This document shows positions 1 to 10,391 of a stretch of 64,000 bases of DNA, in pieces. The notes under the pieces were generated by a model. That model was not told the origin of the DNA and made no database searches. It worked only from the letters and a program-made list of their open reading frames with translations. Source of the DNA: Yamagishiella unicocca (taxonomy: Eukaryota > Chlorophyta > Chlorophyceae > Chlamydomonadales > Volvocaceae); NCBI GenBank assembly GCA_003116995.1, contig BDSL01000059.1, positions 1 to 64,000 on the forward strand, written 5' to 3'. A program made the position numbers and the translations under genes. How positions within the stretch are numbered: position 1 is the first letter of the stretch; each line of letters begins with the position of its first letter.

Positions 1-2404
1 CTGCCACTCCTGTGACTCCTGCCCTGCCTGTGACTCCTGCACTCCTCCTGTGACTCCTGTGACTCCTGCACTCCTGACTCCTGACTCCTGTGACTTCCTG
101 TGACTCCTGCCACTCTGTGACTCCTGCCACTCCTGTGAACTCCTGTGACTCCTGACTCCTTGTGACTCCTGTGCCTGTGACTCCTGCCTGTGGACTCCTG
201 GACTCCTGCCACTCCTGTGACTCCTGGACTCCTGACTCCTGACTCCTGTGTGGACTCCTGTGACCCTGTGACTCCTGTGACTCCTGTGACTCCTCCTGTG
301 ACTCCTGTGACTCCTGTGACTCCTGTGACTCCTGCCACTCCTGTGCTGTGACTCCTGACTCCTGTGACTCCTGCCACTCCTGTGACTCCTGTGACTGTGC
401 CACTCCTGCCTGTGACTCCTGACTCCTGGCCACTCCTGTGACTCCTGCCACTCCTGTGTGACTTCCTGCCACTCCTGTGACCCTGTGACTCCTTGACTCC
501 TGTGACTCCTGCCACTCCTCTGTGACTCCTGCCACTCCTGTGACTCCTGTGACTCCTGTGACTCCTGCCACTGTGACTCCTGTGACTCCTGCCACTCCTG
601 TGACTCCTGACTCCTGTGACTCCTGCCACTCCTGTGACTCCTGCCTGTGACTCCTGTGACTCCTGTGACTCCTGACTCCTGTGACTCCTGCCACTCCTGT
701 GCCTGTGACTCCTGTGACTCCTGCCACTCCTGTGACTCCTGTGACTCCTGTGACTCCTGTGACTCCTGTGACTCCTGTGACTCCTGTGCCTGTGACTCCT
801 GTGACTCCTGCCACTCCCTGACTCCTGCCACTCCTGTGACTCCTCCTGACTCCTGCCTGTGACTCCTGTGACTCCTGTCCTGACTCCTGTGACTCCTGCC
901 ACTCCTGTGTTCCTGACTCCTGACTCCTGTGACTCCTGTGACTCCTGTGACTCCTGTGACTCCTGCCACTCCTGTGTGACTCCTGCTGTGACTCCTGCCA
1001 CTCCTGTGACTCCTGTGACTCCTGCCTGTGACTGTGACTCTGCCACTCCTCCACTCCTGACTCCTCCTGTCCTGACTCCTCTCCTCCTGTGACTCCTGTG
1101 ACTCCTGTGACTCCTGCCACTCCTGTGACTCCTGTGACTCCACTCCTGTGACTCCTGTGACTCCTGTGACTCCTGTGACTCCTGTGACACCTGTGACTCC
1201 TGTGACCTGCCACTCCTGTGTGACTCCTGCCACTCCTGTGACTCCTGCCACTCCTGTGACTCCTGTGTGCCAACTCCTGCACACTCCTGTGACTCCATCC
1301 TGTGACTCCGCCCCTGCCACTCCGGACTCCTGTGACTCCTGCTGACTCCTGTGACTCCTGCCACTCCTGTGACTCCTGGACTCCTGTGACTCCTGGATCC
1401 ACTCCTGTGCACTCCTGTGACTCCTGCCACTCCTGGACTCCTGGACTGTGACTCCTGTGACTCCTGCCACTTCCTGTGACTCCTGCCACTCCTGTGACTC
1501 CTCCCTGTGACTCCTGCCACTCCTGTGACTCCTGCATCTGTGACTCCTGTGACTCCTGGCCACTCCTTGTGACTCCTGCCACTCCTGTGACTCCTGTGAC
1601 TCCTGCCACTCCTGTGACTCCTGTGACTCCTGACTCTGTACTCCTGCCACTCCGTGACTCCTGTGACTCCTGACTCCTGTGACTCCTGTGACTCCTGTGA
1701 CTCCTGCCACTCCTGTGACTCCTGTGACTCTGACTCCTGTGACTCCTGTGACTCCTGTGACTCCTGACTCCTGTGACTCCTGTGACTCCTGCCACTCCTG
1801 TGACTCCTGCCACTCCTGTGACTCCTGCCACTCCTGTGACTCCTGTGACTCCTTCTGCCACTCCGTCCTGTGACTCCTGCCACTCCTGTGACTCCTGCCA
1901 CTCCTGTGACTCCTGCCACTCCTGTGACTCCTGTGACTCCTGCCACTCCTGTGACTCCTGTCCGACTCCTGTGACTCCTGTGACTCCTGCCACTCCTGTG
2001 ACTCCTGTGACTCCTGTGACTCCTGCCACTCCTGTGACTCCTGCCACTCCTGTGACTCCTGCCACTCCTGTGACTCCTGCCACTCCTGTGACTCCTTGTG
2101 CGTGACTCCTGTGACTCCTGCCACTCCTGTGACTCCTGTGACTCCTGTGACTCCTGTGACTCCTGTGACTCCTGCCACTCCTGTGACTCCTGCCACTCCT
2201 GTGACTCCTGTGACTCCTGCCACTCCTTTGACTCCTGCCACTCCTGCCACTCCTGCCACTCCTGCCACTCCTGCCACTCCTGCCACTCCTCCCACTCCTC
2301 CCACTCCTGCCACTCCATCCTGCCACTCCTGCCACTCCTGCCACTCCTCCCACTCCTGCCACTCCTGGGACTCCTGGGACTCCTGGGACTCCTGCCACTC
2401 CTGC
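1..2404. repeat. Left minisatellite array, 9-bp units (ACTCCTGTG / ACTCCTGCC)
   Basis: This is an essentially uninterrupted array of a 9-bp unit in two main forms, ACTCCTGTG and ACTCCTGCC, with many small indels. The array is already running at base 1, so its left end lies outside the window. The last 170 bp before the AT-rich junction at about 2405 are almost pure ACTCCTGCC, while the outer part mixes both forms. It is the reverse complement of the array at 6.87-8.9 kb. Because the unit is 9 bp, all frames stay open for long stretches (Thr-Pro-Val, Cys-Asp-Ser); I do not regard these as genes. Confidence 0.95.
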
Positions 2405-3219
2405 TGCCAAAAAATATATATTATATAATATAAATATAATAAGAGCATAAAAAATATAAACCATTTCAGCAGCAACTTAAAATTGGGGGCCTTTGGGGGA
2501 CCCTACTGTGTTGGCCACTAAGTGCCAAACTCAGGCCACTCCGGCCACTCCGGCCACTCCGGCCACTCCGGCCATTCAGAATTCCAACGGACGCTCCTAT
2601 GCTAATACAACCGCAAACAGTATATTCATTTAGATACATTATATTATCTGGTACTGTTTACGGGCGCTTTAACGGACACACCTGCCAATTCAGCACCGAA
2701 ACCTTTGTTGCGCACCCCCAACCTTTCACCCATACAGTTGCAAGCTTTGCGTGTATACCTGTACACAGTTTACCAAATGAAGTATAAGACTGTAGATACA
2801 CGCCATTTCGTTTAGCCGGACTGGGTGTTCATGCCCTCACGGCACTAGCGAGCCCTGAGCTGCTGCTGGGCCCACTTTTGGGCGGCCTTGTGCAGCGGTT
2901 TTGTGACAATGTGGCATCGGGTTCATGGTGGCCCATTTTCCTTGTTCTTTACCTTGGCATATCTTTGCGGCGGGTTCATAGGACCGCACATCCGCCCGTC
3001 CTAGGTTCAGCACATTTGCATTTGGGGCGCTGCTGTTGATCCGACAGCAGCTGGCAAGACGCCGGCGCTGAAGGCTCTACTGCGCGTCTTAGGTCTAGTA
3101 CAGTGACGCATTAGGTGAGCCGCGAGCGCTAAGAGCGTGCCGGCTTCCAAGCTGCCAAACATAATCACCAGTGAAGACAACGGAGAAGCTGCTGACCGAC
3201 CTGGTGGCAGCAAACTGAC
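2405..3219 (+). repeat. Left inner inverted-repeat arm of foldback-like element
   Basis: This non-satellite arm pairs with the reverse complement of about 5986-6871. Both copies share an AT-rich outer end, five copies of a 9-bp CCGGCCACT-like unit (2533-2578 here, about 6700-6745 opposite), an EcoRI-like GAATTC, and a common stretch extending to a sequence ending CTGGTGGCAGCAA. The arms differ by many substitutions and small indels, so this is an old palindrome and not a simple assembly mirror. Confidence 0.85.
2830..3219 (+). pseudogene. Decayed copy of the ORF carried by the opposite arm
   Basis: The plus strand here encodes the same opening segment as the minus-strand ORF at 6113-6451 (residues LASPELLLGPLLGGL followed by QRFCDN). 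The frame then breaks near the second hydrophobic segment, and the following reading frame is closed by a stop after the Leu-Val-Gln segment. I read it as the degenerate twin of the right-arm ORF. No family is recognised. Confidence 0.45.
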
Positions 3220-5985
3220 AGAGCTCGGCCATTATGGCCATGGACGAGAGGCAACCGAGTTGTTTCAAGGGAACGAGCGGCGGCTCCGGCGAGCAAGTGT
3301 TACCAGGATACACAGGAACGCTATAAAGGCAAACCATAACAACAGTTACAACTCGATGTGTGCAACAAACAACACAGCCATGTCTGACTGTTTACTACTC
3401 AGAAGCATCCACGGTTTCGCCATGTGTCCATCCAGCGCAACACCTGATACGGTTGGCCATTGATCTTTTGAAGGTTCAGAAGCACCGGGTCGAAACGTCG
3501 AGCTGCACCAACCCACCGCAGCTTGGTACAAGGGTCCTTGCACGCAAAGCATGCCTTGAAGAGGATCTTCCCCCATACATCTACACCCCAAATGATGTGG
3601 TTGTTTGTATGGCACGCACCGGCCCACCGCATCGCAGAACCGTGAGGACCCATAAAGGTGGAGGACGGGCCTTCCTGTGTTGCCATCTGGTGTGACACGA
3701 TACACACACGGTGCCTGCTGTTGGTGTTTTGGTCCTCCACCCGCATGATGCCCAGCACGAACTTGTCCATGTCTGGAAAGGGTGAACAACCTGTGGAGGA
3801 AAGCAAGTGAGCATGGACAACGTGAGCAGATGACATGACATAAGGGTACAATGGGTTCAGCTATGGAGTAGGGTATGTGGGGTGGGGAGGGGGGGGCAAG
3901 CAGCTCGTGCTCGCCCGTTTCCCTCGTCGACTTGCCCTTTGCCAAAAGCACCCGCGTGCTTTTGTAAATCACCGCCGTGCCCATCCCCCACATCCCGCCC
4001 CGCACCCACCCCACCCCGCCCCACCCCCCTACCCCCCACACCCGGTTCCCGCCCGCCATCCCTCTCACTATGACCACCTGGCCCCTCGCAGGCAGATCAC
4101 TCCTTCACCTCGTCCCATCGCCCATTGCCAAAAGCAAAAGTAGTGAGCTTTTGTAAATCACCCCCGCTTCCCCCCCCGCCCACCTCGCCCCACCTGTACC
4201 CGGGCCCCCCGCCGCCTGCCCGCTTCCTCTCCCGACCCTACCTGCTGGGCTGTAGCCTGAGGTGTGGCGCCGGGTGAGGCTACAAAACGTGGCCCAATGT
4301 GCGGTCGAGCATGGCCCGGCCACGCTCCCTCACATTGCGGCATGTGGGGCAGCAGCTTCGGGCCGCCGAACACGCTGGGTGCGCCGCTTGCCCACGAATG
4401 CTGCTTCTGCTGTGGCTGTTGCTGTTGCTGGGGCAGGGAGCGAGGGAGGGCAGCTAGAAGAGTCAGCTTACATACATCAAGAGTAGCACCGGCAGAGGCA
4501 GGGGTGTCAAGGGCGAGCAAGATGGCTACGATGGCTCGCAAAATGCGGGGAGGGGGGGCAAGCAGCTCGCGCTCGCCCCTTTCCCTTGTCGACTCGCCCT
4601 TTGCTCGAAAGCACCCGCGCCCTTCTGTAAAAATCACCCCCGCACCCATCCCCCGCGCCCCCACACCCCCCCACCCACTCCACCCGGTTCCCGCCCGCCG
4701 TACCCCTCACTATGACCCTCTGGCCCCTCACAGGCAGATCACTCCTTCCCCTCGTCGACTCGCCCTTTGCTCGAAAGCACCCGCGCGCTTTTGTAAAAAT
4801 CACCCCCGCACCCATCCCCCGCGCCCCACCCCCCACCCCCACCCCGCCCCACCCGGTTCCCGCCCGCCGTCCCTCTCACTATGACCCCCCGACCCCGCAC
4901 AGGCAGGTCACTCCTTCCCCTCGTCGCATCGCCCATTGCCAAAAGCAACAGCGAGCTTTTGTAAATCACCCCCGCTTCCCCCCCCCCCGCCCACCTCGCC
5001 CCACCTGTTCCCGCCCCCCCCCCCCGCCGCCTGCCCGCTTCCTCTCCCGACCCTACCTGCTGGGCTGTAGAGGTGTGGCACCAGGTGAGGCTCCAAAACG
5101 TGGCCCCATGTGCGGTCGAGCATGGCCCGGCCACGCTCCCTCTCATTGCGGCATGTGGGGCGGCAGCTTCGGGCTGCTGATCATGTTGGGTGCGCCGCTT
5201 GCCCACGAAGGCTGCTTCTGCTGTGGCTGTTGCTGGGGCTGGGGCAGGGAGCGAGGGAGGGCAGCGAGAAGAGTCAGCTTACATACATCAAGAGTAGCAC
5301 CGGCAGAGGCAGGGGTGTCAAGGGCGAGCAAGATGGCTACGATGGCTCGCAAAATGCATGTGGGGAGGGGGGGCAAGCAGCTCGCGCTCGCCCCTTTCCC
5401 TTGTCGACTCGCCCTTTGCTCGAAAGCACCCGCGCGCTTTTGTAAAAATCACCCCCGCACCCATCTCCCGCGCCCCCACCCCCCCCACCCACCCCCACCC
5501 GGTTCCCGCCCGCCGTCCCCCTCACTATGACCCCGCTTTTGTAAATCACCCCCACTCCCCCCCCCGCCCACCTCGCCCCGCCTGTTCCCGGCCCCCCCCC
5601 CGCCGCCTGCCCGCTTCCTCTCCCGACCCTACCTGCTGGGCTGTAGCCTGAGGTGTGGCGCCGGGTGAGGCTACAAAACGTGGCCCAATGTGCGGTCGAG
5701 CATGGCCCGGCCACGCTCCCTCTCATTGCGGCATGTGGGGCGGCAGCTTCGGGCCGCCTAACACTCTGGGTGCGCCGCTTGACCACGAAGGCTTTTTCTG
5801 CTGTGGCTGTTGCGGGGGCTGGGGCCGGGGGCGGGGAGCGAGGGAGGGTAGCTCCCTCGCTCCCCATGCTTCCCCACCTACTGCCGGTTGTCTAAGGAGT
5901 TGTGGTGGCAGCATGGCGCTTACCGGGCGCACGGGGTAGGCGCGAGGCAAAAAGGACCAGGAAGCGACCCGCCAGGCCTGTCGAC
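3220..5985. repeat. Core of the foldback-like element with tandem 0.6-0.8 kb GC-rich repeats
   Basis: The region between the arms is about 2.8 kb. From about 3870 to 5850 it is built from imperfect tandem copies of one block. A segment containing GTGCGGTCGAGCATGGCCCG recurs near 4300, 5115 and 5690. A segment starting GGGGCAAGCAGCTCG recurs near 3890, 4555 and 5370, with shorter partial copies near 4740 and 4910. Runs of C and GC-rich composition keep several frames open on both strands, but I find no consistent splice pattern or recognisable protein. The part 3220-3870 is unique and shows no gene I can support. Confidence 0.7.
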
Positions 5986-6871
5986 TTAGTTGCTGCCACC
6001 AGGTCAGTCAGCAGCTTCTCCGTTGTCTTCGCTGTGGCGATTAAGTTTGGCAGCTTGGACGCCGGCACGCTCTTAGCGCTCGCGGCCCATCTAATGAGTC
6101 GCTGTACTAGTTCTAAGACGCGCAGTAGAGCCGTAAGTGCCGGCGTCTTGCCAGCTGCTGTCGGAGCAACAGCAGCGCCCCAAATGCAAATGTGATGAAC
6201 CAAGGACGGCTCAGCGCACCCATGGCGACACGGATGTGCGGTCCTAGGAACCCGCAAGATATGCCAAGGAAAAATACTAGGACAATGGGCCACAGTGAGC
6301 CCGATGCCGCATTGTCACAAAATCGCTGCAGAAGGCCGCCCAAAAGTGGGCCCAGCAGCAGCTCAGGGCTCGCTAGTGTCTTGAGGGCATGAACACCCCC
6401 GTGGCTGAGCCCCTGGAGCAAAACCGGCGGAAATGGCAGTAAAGATGCCATTTAGTCCGGCTAAACTAAATGGCGTGTATCTACAGTCTTATACTACATT
6501 TGGTAAACTGTGTACAGGTATAAACGCAAAGCTTGCAACTGTATGGGTGAAAGGTTGGGGGTGCGCAACAAAGGTTTCGGTGCTGAATCGGCAGGTGTGT
6601 CCGTTAAAGCGCCCGTAAACAGCACCAGATAATATAATTTATCTATATGAATACACTGTTTGCGGTTGTATTAGCATAGGAGCGTCCGTTGGAATTCTGA
6701 ATGGCCGGAGTGGCCGGAGTGGCCGGAGTGGCCGGAGTGGCCGGAGTTTGGCACTTGGTGGCCGACTCAGTAGGGTCCCCCAAAGGCCCCCAATTTTGAG
6801 TTGCTGCTAAAATGGTTCATGTTTTTATGCTCTTTATTATATTTATATTATATATATAATTTTTTGGCAGC
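5986..6871 (-). repeat. Right inner inverted-repeat arm of foldback-like element
   Basis: This is the counterpart of 2405-3219, in reverse orientation. The outer end carries the AT-rich block and the TTTTTTGGCAGCAGG junction into the right satellite array, mirroring the left junction. It is slightly longer than the left arm through small insertions. The ORF it contains is better preserved than the left copy. Confidence 0.85.
6113..6451 (-). CDS. Possible small membrane protein encoded in the right arm (unrecognised)
   Basis: A 112-codon minus-strand ORF starts at an ATG at 6451. It has two hydrophobic segments, one around LWPIVLVFFLGISCGFLG and one around FITFAFGALLLL, separated by a short polar stretch, and ends in a basic tail (RQQLARRR). 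An overlapping ORF in another frame (down to about 5892) carries an amphipathic stretch with LLRVLELVQRLIRW, so the true product may use a splice or the copy may be frameshifted. The same ORF in the left arm is broken. I do not recognise a family; it could be a captured host fragment or part of the element. Confidence 0.35.
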   Translation of the reverse strand: MASLLPFPPVLLQGLSHGGVHALKTLASPELLLGPLLGGLLQRFCDNAASGSLWPIVLVFFLGISCGFLGPHIRVAMGALSRPWFITFAFGALLLLRQQLARRRHLRLYCAS

Positions 6872-8905
6872 AGGAGTGGCAGGAGTGGCAGGAGTGGCAG
6901 GAGTGGCAGGAGCAAGTGGCAGGAGTGGCAGGAATCCCAGGAGTCCCACTCAGGAGTCATAGGAGTCCCAGGAGTGGCAGGAGTCCCAGAAGTGGCAGGA
7001 GTGGCAGGAGTGGCAGGAGTGGCAGCAGGAGTGGCAGGAGTGGCAGGAGTGGCAGGAGTGGCAGGAGTGGCAGGCAGGAGTGGCAGGAGTGGCAGGAGTG
7101 GCAGGAGTGGCAGGAGTGGCAGGAGTCCCAGCCAGGAGTTCCACGCAGGAGTCAAAGGAGTGGCAGGAGTCAGAGGAGTCGCAGGAGTGGCAGGAGTGGC
7201 AGGAGTCACAGGAGTCACAGAAGTGGCAGGAGTGGCAGGAGTGGCAGGAGTGGCAGGAGTGGCTGGCAGGAGTCACAGGAGTCACAGGAGTGGGAGGAGT
7301 TGCAGGAGTCCCAGGAGTGGCAGGAGTGGCAGGAGTGGCAGGAGTGGCAGGAGTGGCAGGAGTGGCAGGCAGGAGTGGCAGGAGTGGCAGGAGTGGCAGG
7401 AGTCCCAGCCAGGAGTCCCAGGAGTCAAATAAAGGAGTGGCAGGAGTGGCAGGAGTCGCAGGAGTGGCAGGAGTGGCAGGAGTGGCAAGAGTGGCAGGAG
7501 TGGCAGGAGTGGCAGGAGCGGCAGGAGTGGCAGGCAGGAGTGGCAGGAGTGGCAGGAGTGGCAGGCAGGAGTGGCAGGAGTGGCAGGAGTGGCAGGAGTG
7601 GCAGGAGTCCCAGCCAGGAGTTCCAGGAGTCAAAGGAGTGGCATGAGTCACAGGAGTCGCAGGAGTGGCAGGAGTGGCAGGAGTGGCAGGAGTGGCAGGA
7701 GTGGCAGGAGTCACAGGAGTCACAGGAGTGGCAGGAGTGGCAGGAGTGGCAGGAGTGGCAGGAGTGGCAGGAGTCACAGGAGTGGGAGGAGTTGCAGGAG
7801 TGGCAGGAGTGGCAGGAGTGGCAGGAGTGGCAGGAGTGGCAGGAGTGGCAGGAGTGGCAGGAGTGGCAGGAGTGGCAGGAGTGGCAGGAGTGGCAGGCAG
7901 GAGTGGCAGGAGTGGCAGGACGGAGTGGCAGGCAGGAGTGGCAGGAGTGGCAGGAGTGGCAGGAGTCCCAGCCAGGAGTCCCAGGAGTCAAAGGAGTGGC
8001 AGGAGTGGCAGGAGTCGCAGGAGTGGCAGGAGTCGCAGGAGTGGCAGGAGTGGCAGGAGTGGCAGGCAGGAGTGGCAGGAGTGGCAGGACGGAGTGGCAG
8101 GCAGGAGTGGCAGGAGTGGCAGGAGTGGCAGGAGTCCCAGCCAGGAGTCCCAGGAGTCAAAGGAGTGGCAGGAGTGGCATGCAGGAGTCGCAGGAGTGGC
8201 AGGAGTCGCAGGAGTGGCAGGAGTGGCAGGAGTGGCAGGAGTGACAGGAGTCCCAGGAGTGGCAGGAGTTCCAGGAGTGGCAGGAGTCCCAGGAGTGGGA
8301 GGAGTGCCAGGAGTGGCAGGAGTTCCAGCCAGGAGTCCCAGGAGTCACAGGAGTGGCAGGAGTCCCAGGAGTGGCAGGAGTGGCAGGAGTCCCAGGAGTG
8401 GCAGGAGTGGCAGGAGTGGTAGGAGTTGCAGGAGTCCCAGGAGTGGCAGGAGTGGCAGGAGTGGTAGGAGTTGCAGGAGTCCCAGGAGTGGCAGGAGTCG
8501 GACGAGTGGCAGGAGTCGGCAGAGGAGTCAGAGGAGTCGGAGGAGTGGCAGGAGTGGCGGCAGGAGTGGCAGGAGTGGGAGGAGTGGCAGGAGTGGCAGG
8601 AGTGAGAGGAGTGGCAGGAGTGGCAGGAGTCAGAGGAGTCGGAGGAGTCCCAGGAGTGGCAGGAGTGGTGGCAGGAGTTGGAGGAGTGGCAGGAGTGGCA
8701 GGAGTGGCGGCAGGAGTGGGAGGAGTGGCGGCAGGGGTGGGAGGAGTGGCAGGAGTGGTGGCAGGAGTGAGAGGAGTGGCAGGAGTGGTGGCAGGAGTGA
8801 GAGGAGTGGCAGGAGTGGCAACAGGAGTGGGAGGCAGGAGTGAGAGGAGTGGCAGGAGTGGAGGCAGGAGTGGGAGGAGTGGGAGGAGTGGCAGGAGTTT
8901 CAGTT
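6872..8905. repeat. Right minisatellite array, 9-bp units (GGCAGGAGT), inverse of the left array
   Basis: Tandem units GGCAGGAGT are interspersed with variants (TCCCAGGAGT, TCACAGGAGT, AGCCAGGAGT, and GGGAGGAGT toward the right end). It is the reverse complement of the left array and begins immediately at the right arm boundary. Unlike the left array, this end lies in the window: the pattern stops near 8905. The long open frames here (Gly-Arg-Ser, Glu-Trp-Gln, Ala-Gly-Val) are a consequence of the 9-bp period. Confidence 0.95.
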
Positions 8906-10391
8906 AGTTATTTAGAGTCTCCATTGAGAGACTCCTGTCTCAACAAACTCCTGATTTACATAGACTCCGGCCTGAATGGCCTCAAGATTCAAAATGGACT
9001 TCAGGGCAGACTCCAGGTGGACTTCTTGAATGGGCCAGCAGACTCCTGTGGCTATATGTGCCGTATCCTAACAGCCTATCGGTATCTTTGGACTTTTGGA
9101 CTTATCGGAAGTCGTACAGGATGGGAATAGGTAACACCGGAGCCCTCCAGTCGGAACCTACCTGCACCAGGCTGCTCCGCCGACTCTGCTGCCTGCTGTT
9201 TCGGCGTGGCCATCATGTTATGGAACGTGTGAAGGGCCGCGGCTCATGACGGGTTGACTACCTGGCGGCGTCGCGGACGAAAATTCGAAGGCTAACCGGA
9301 AGGAAAACAGACCCTTCGCGCAAGGAGAGACGGCCTGTGCTTGCAGCGGGCCCCGCGAAGCCGTTGCTGTCTTCCTCTCGAGGCACTCTGATGGAAGTAA
9401 GTTGGTTCCGAGACGGCCACAACCCTATACGTTCATTTGCTGCACAATGCCGGAGGCCGGTGAGGAAGCCGTGTTAATGCCATGTGTGCCGTCTATGTTC
9501 AACAAAGGTTATCAGCTAGCGCCGTGCCTTCCTATATATGCTCGTGGTAGTACTTGTTGCGGTATGGCCGTGTAACAACAGTTGGCCTCGACGTGACCGA
9601 CCCGTAGGACCGCGCGTGCAGCCGCGCGGGCAGCTGCATCCCACGACCTTCGGTAGCCTGCGCTACCAGATTTAGCAAGGGAAAAGGGGTGCTCGCTGGA
9701 CTTTCGAATTTCCGTTTACAGCGATATTTTTCACACGTCATAACACGCGGGGGTGACAGCACTCCATATGTAGCGCCAGATTTTCCGTTCACCGCTCATG
9801 AAAGGGCACATAACTCGTGTGGCAGCCGATAGTACTAGCCAGGAGCGCATGACGCGCAATTGATGCGCCTCCTCGCATACACGGGCTTTGGAGTGGCACC
9901 GCTGGTCGCGAATGCATACATGACTACCGGTGTATCCCCGGCGCGAATGCCGTACAACATCAAAGACCACCTTTGTCCAGTCGCATGGTACGCCCATGAT
10001 GCGTTGTTCTCTTCCCAGGTATGAAAAACTCCCATTGTCAAGGTCCGTAACCGAAGATCTTGACAGGAGTGAAGATCTCCTATGTGCGTGCAAAATGACG
10101 GCCAGTGCAACCACGTACAGCACCAAATAATTCCATTCCAGTATCTAGCTGGTCGCGACGAAAGTATACAGGTGGATTACGGTGCCCTGGTCAATGCACC
10201 CAACGTCATACGGCGCCGGCAAGTTGCGCGCCCCCGGGGCCAAACACTCGATCAATTCGCTTGAGCTCCGAAACCCAGGTACATCCCACCGTGAGCACAG
10301 GCCCCATTGTCACCGGTTGCGGAACTTTGTTGTCTGCCTTTGGGTCACACGACCTCGCGACCACCGCCGATACCATCGCCGACTGTAGCCA
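8906..10391. other. Intergenic, no gene seen
   Basis: This stretch runs from the right end of the satellite palindrome to the stop codon of CAP-G2. A few isolated GACTCCTG units trail to about 9050. A minus-strand ORF (9731-10126) has no recognisable features and no splice-consistent partner. A TTACA (minus-strand TGTAA) at 9716-9720 could be the CAP-G2 poly(A) signal, which would imply a 3' UTR of about 670 nt. Confidence 0.6.

Noticed and set aside
1..2433. Cys-Asp-Ser and Thr-Pro-Val repeat proteins, including antifreeze- or wall-protein look-alikes
   Set aside because: Same artefact of the 9-bp satellite; frames shift at each indel, so no single product is maintained.
3346..5867. Several overlapping ORFs of 100-270 codons in the foldback core
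   Set aside because: Composition is C-run and GC driven, frames overlap on both strands, and the repeats copy the same segment in different frames.
6113..6293. Possible PEX11-like helix (LLRVLELVQRLIRW) in the right arm
   Set aside because: The resemblance is only to the general pattern of an amphipathic helix; too weak to name a family.
6916..8907. Very long ORFs (up to 442 codons) rich in Gly-Arg-Ser, Glu-Trp-Gln or Ala-Gly-Val
   Set aside because: They follow from a 9-bp repeat without stops, occur in all frames and on both strands, and lack start context, introns or domain content.
9731..10126. 131-codon minus-strand ORF downstream of CAP-G2
   Set aside because: No similarity, no plausible splice partners, and it lies past the natural CAP-G2 C-terminus.
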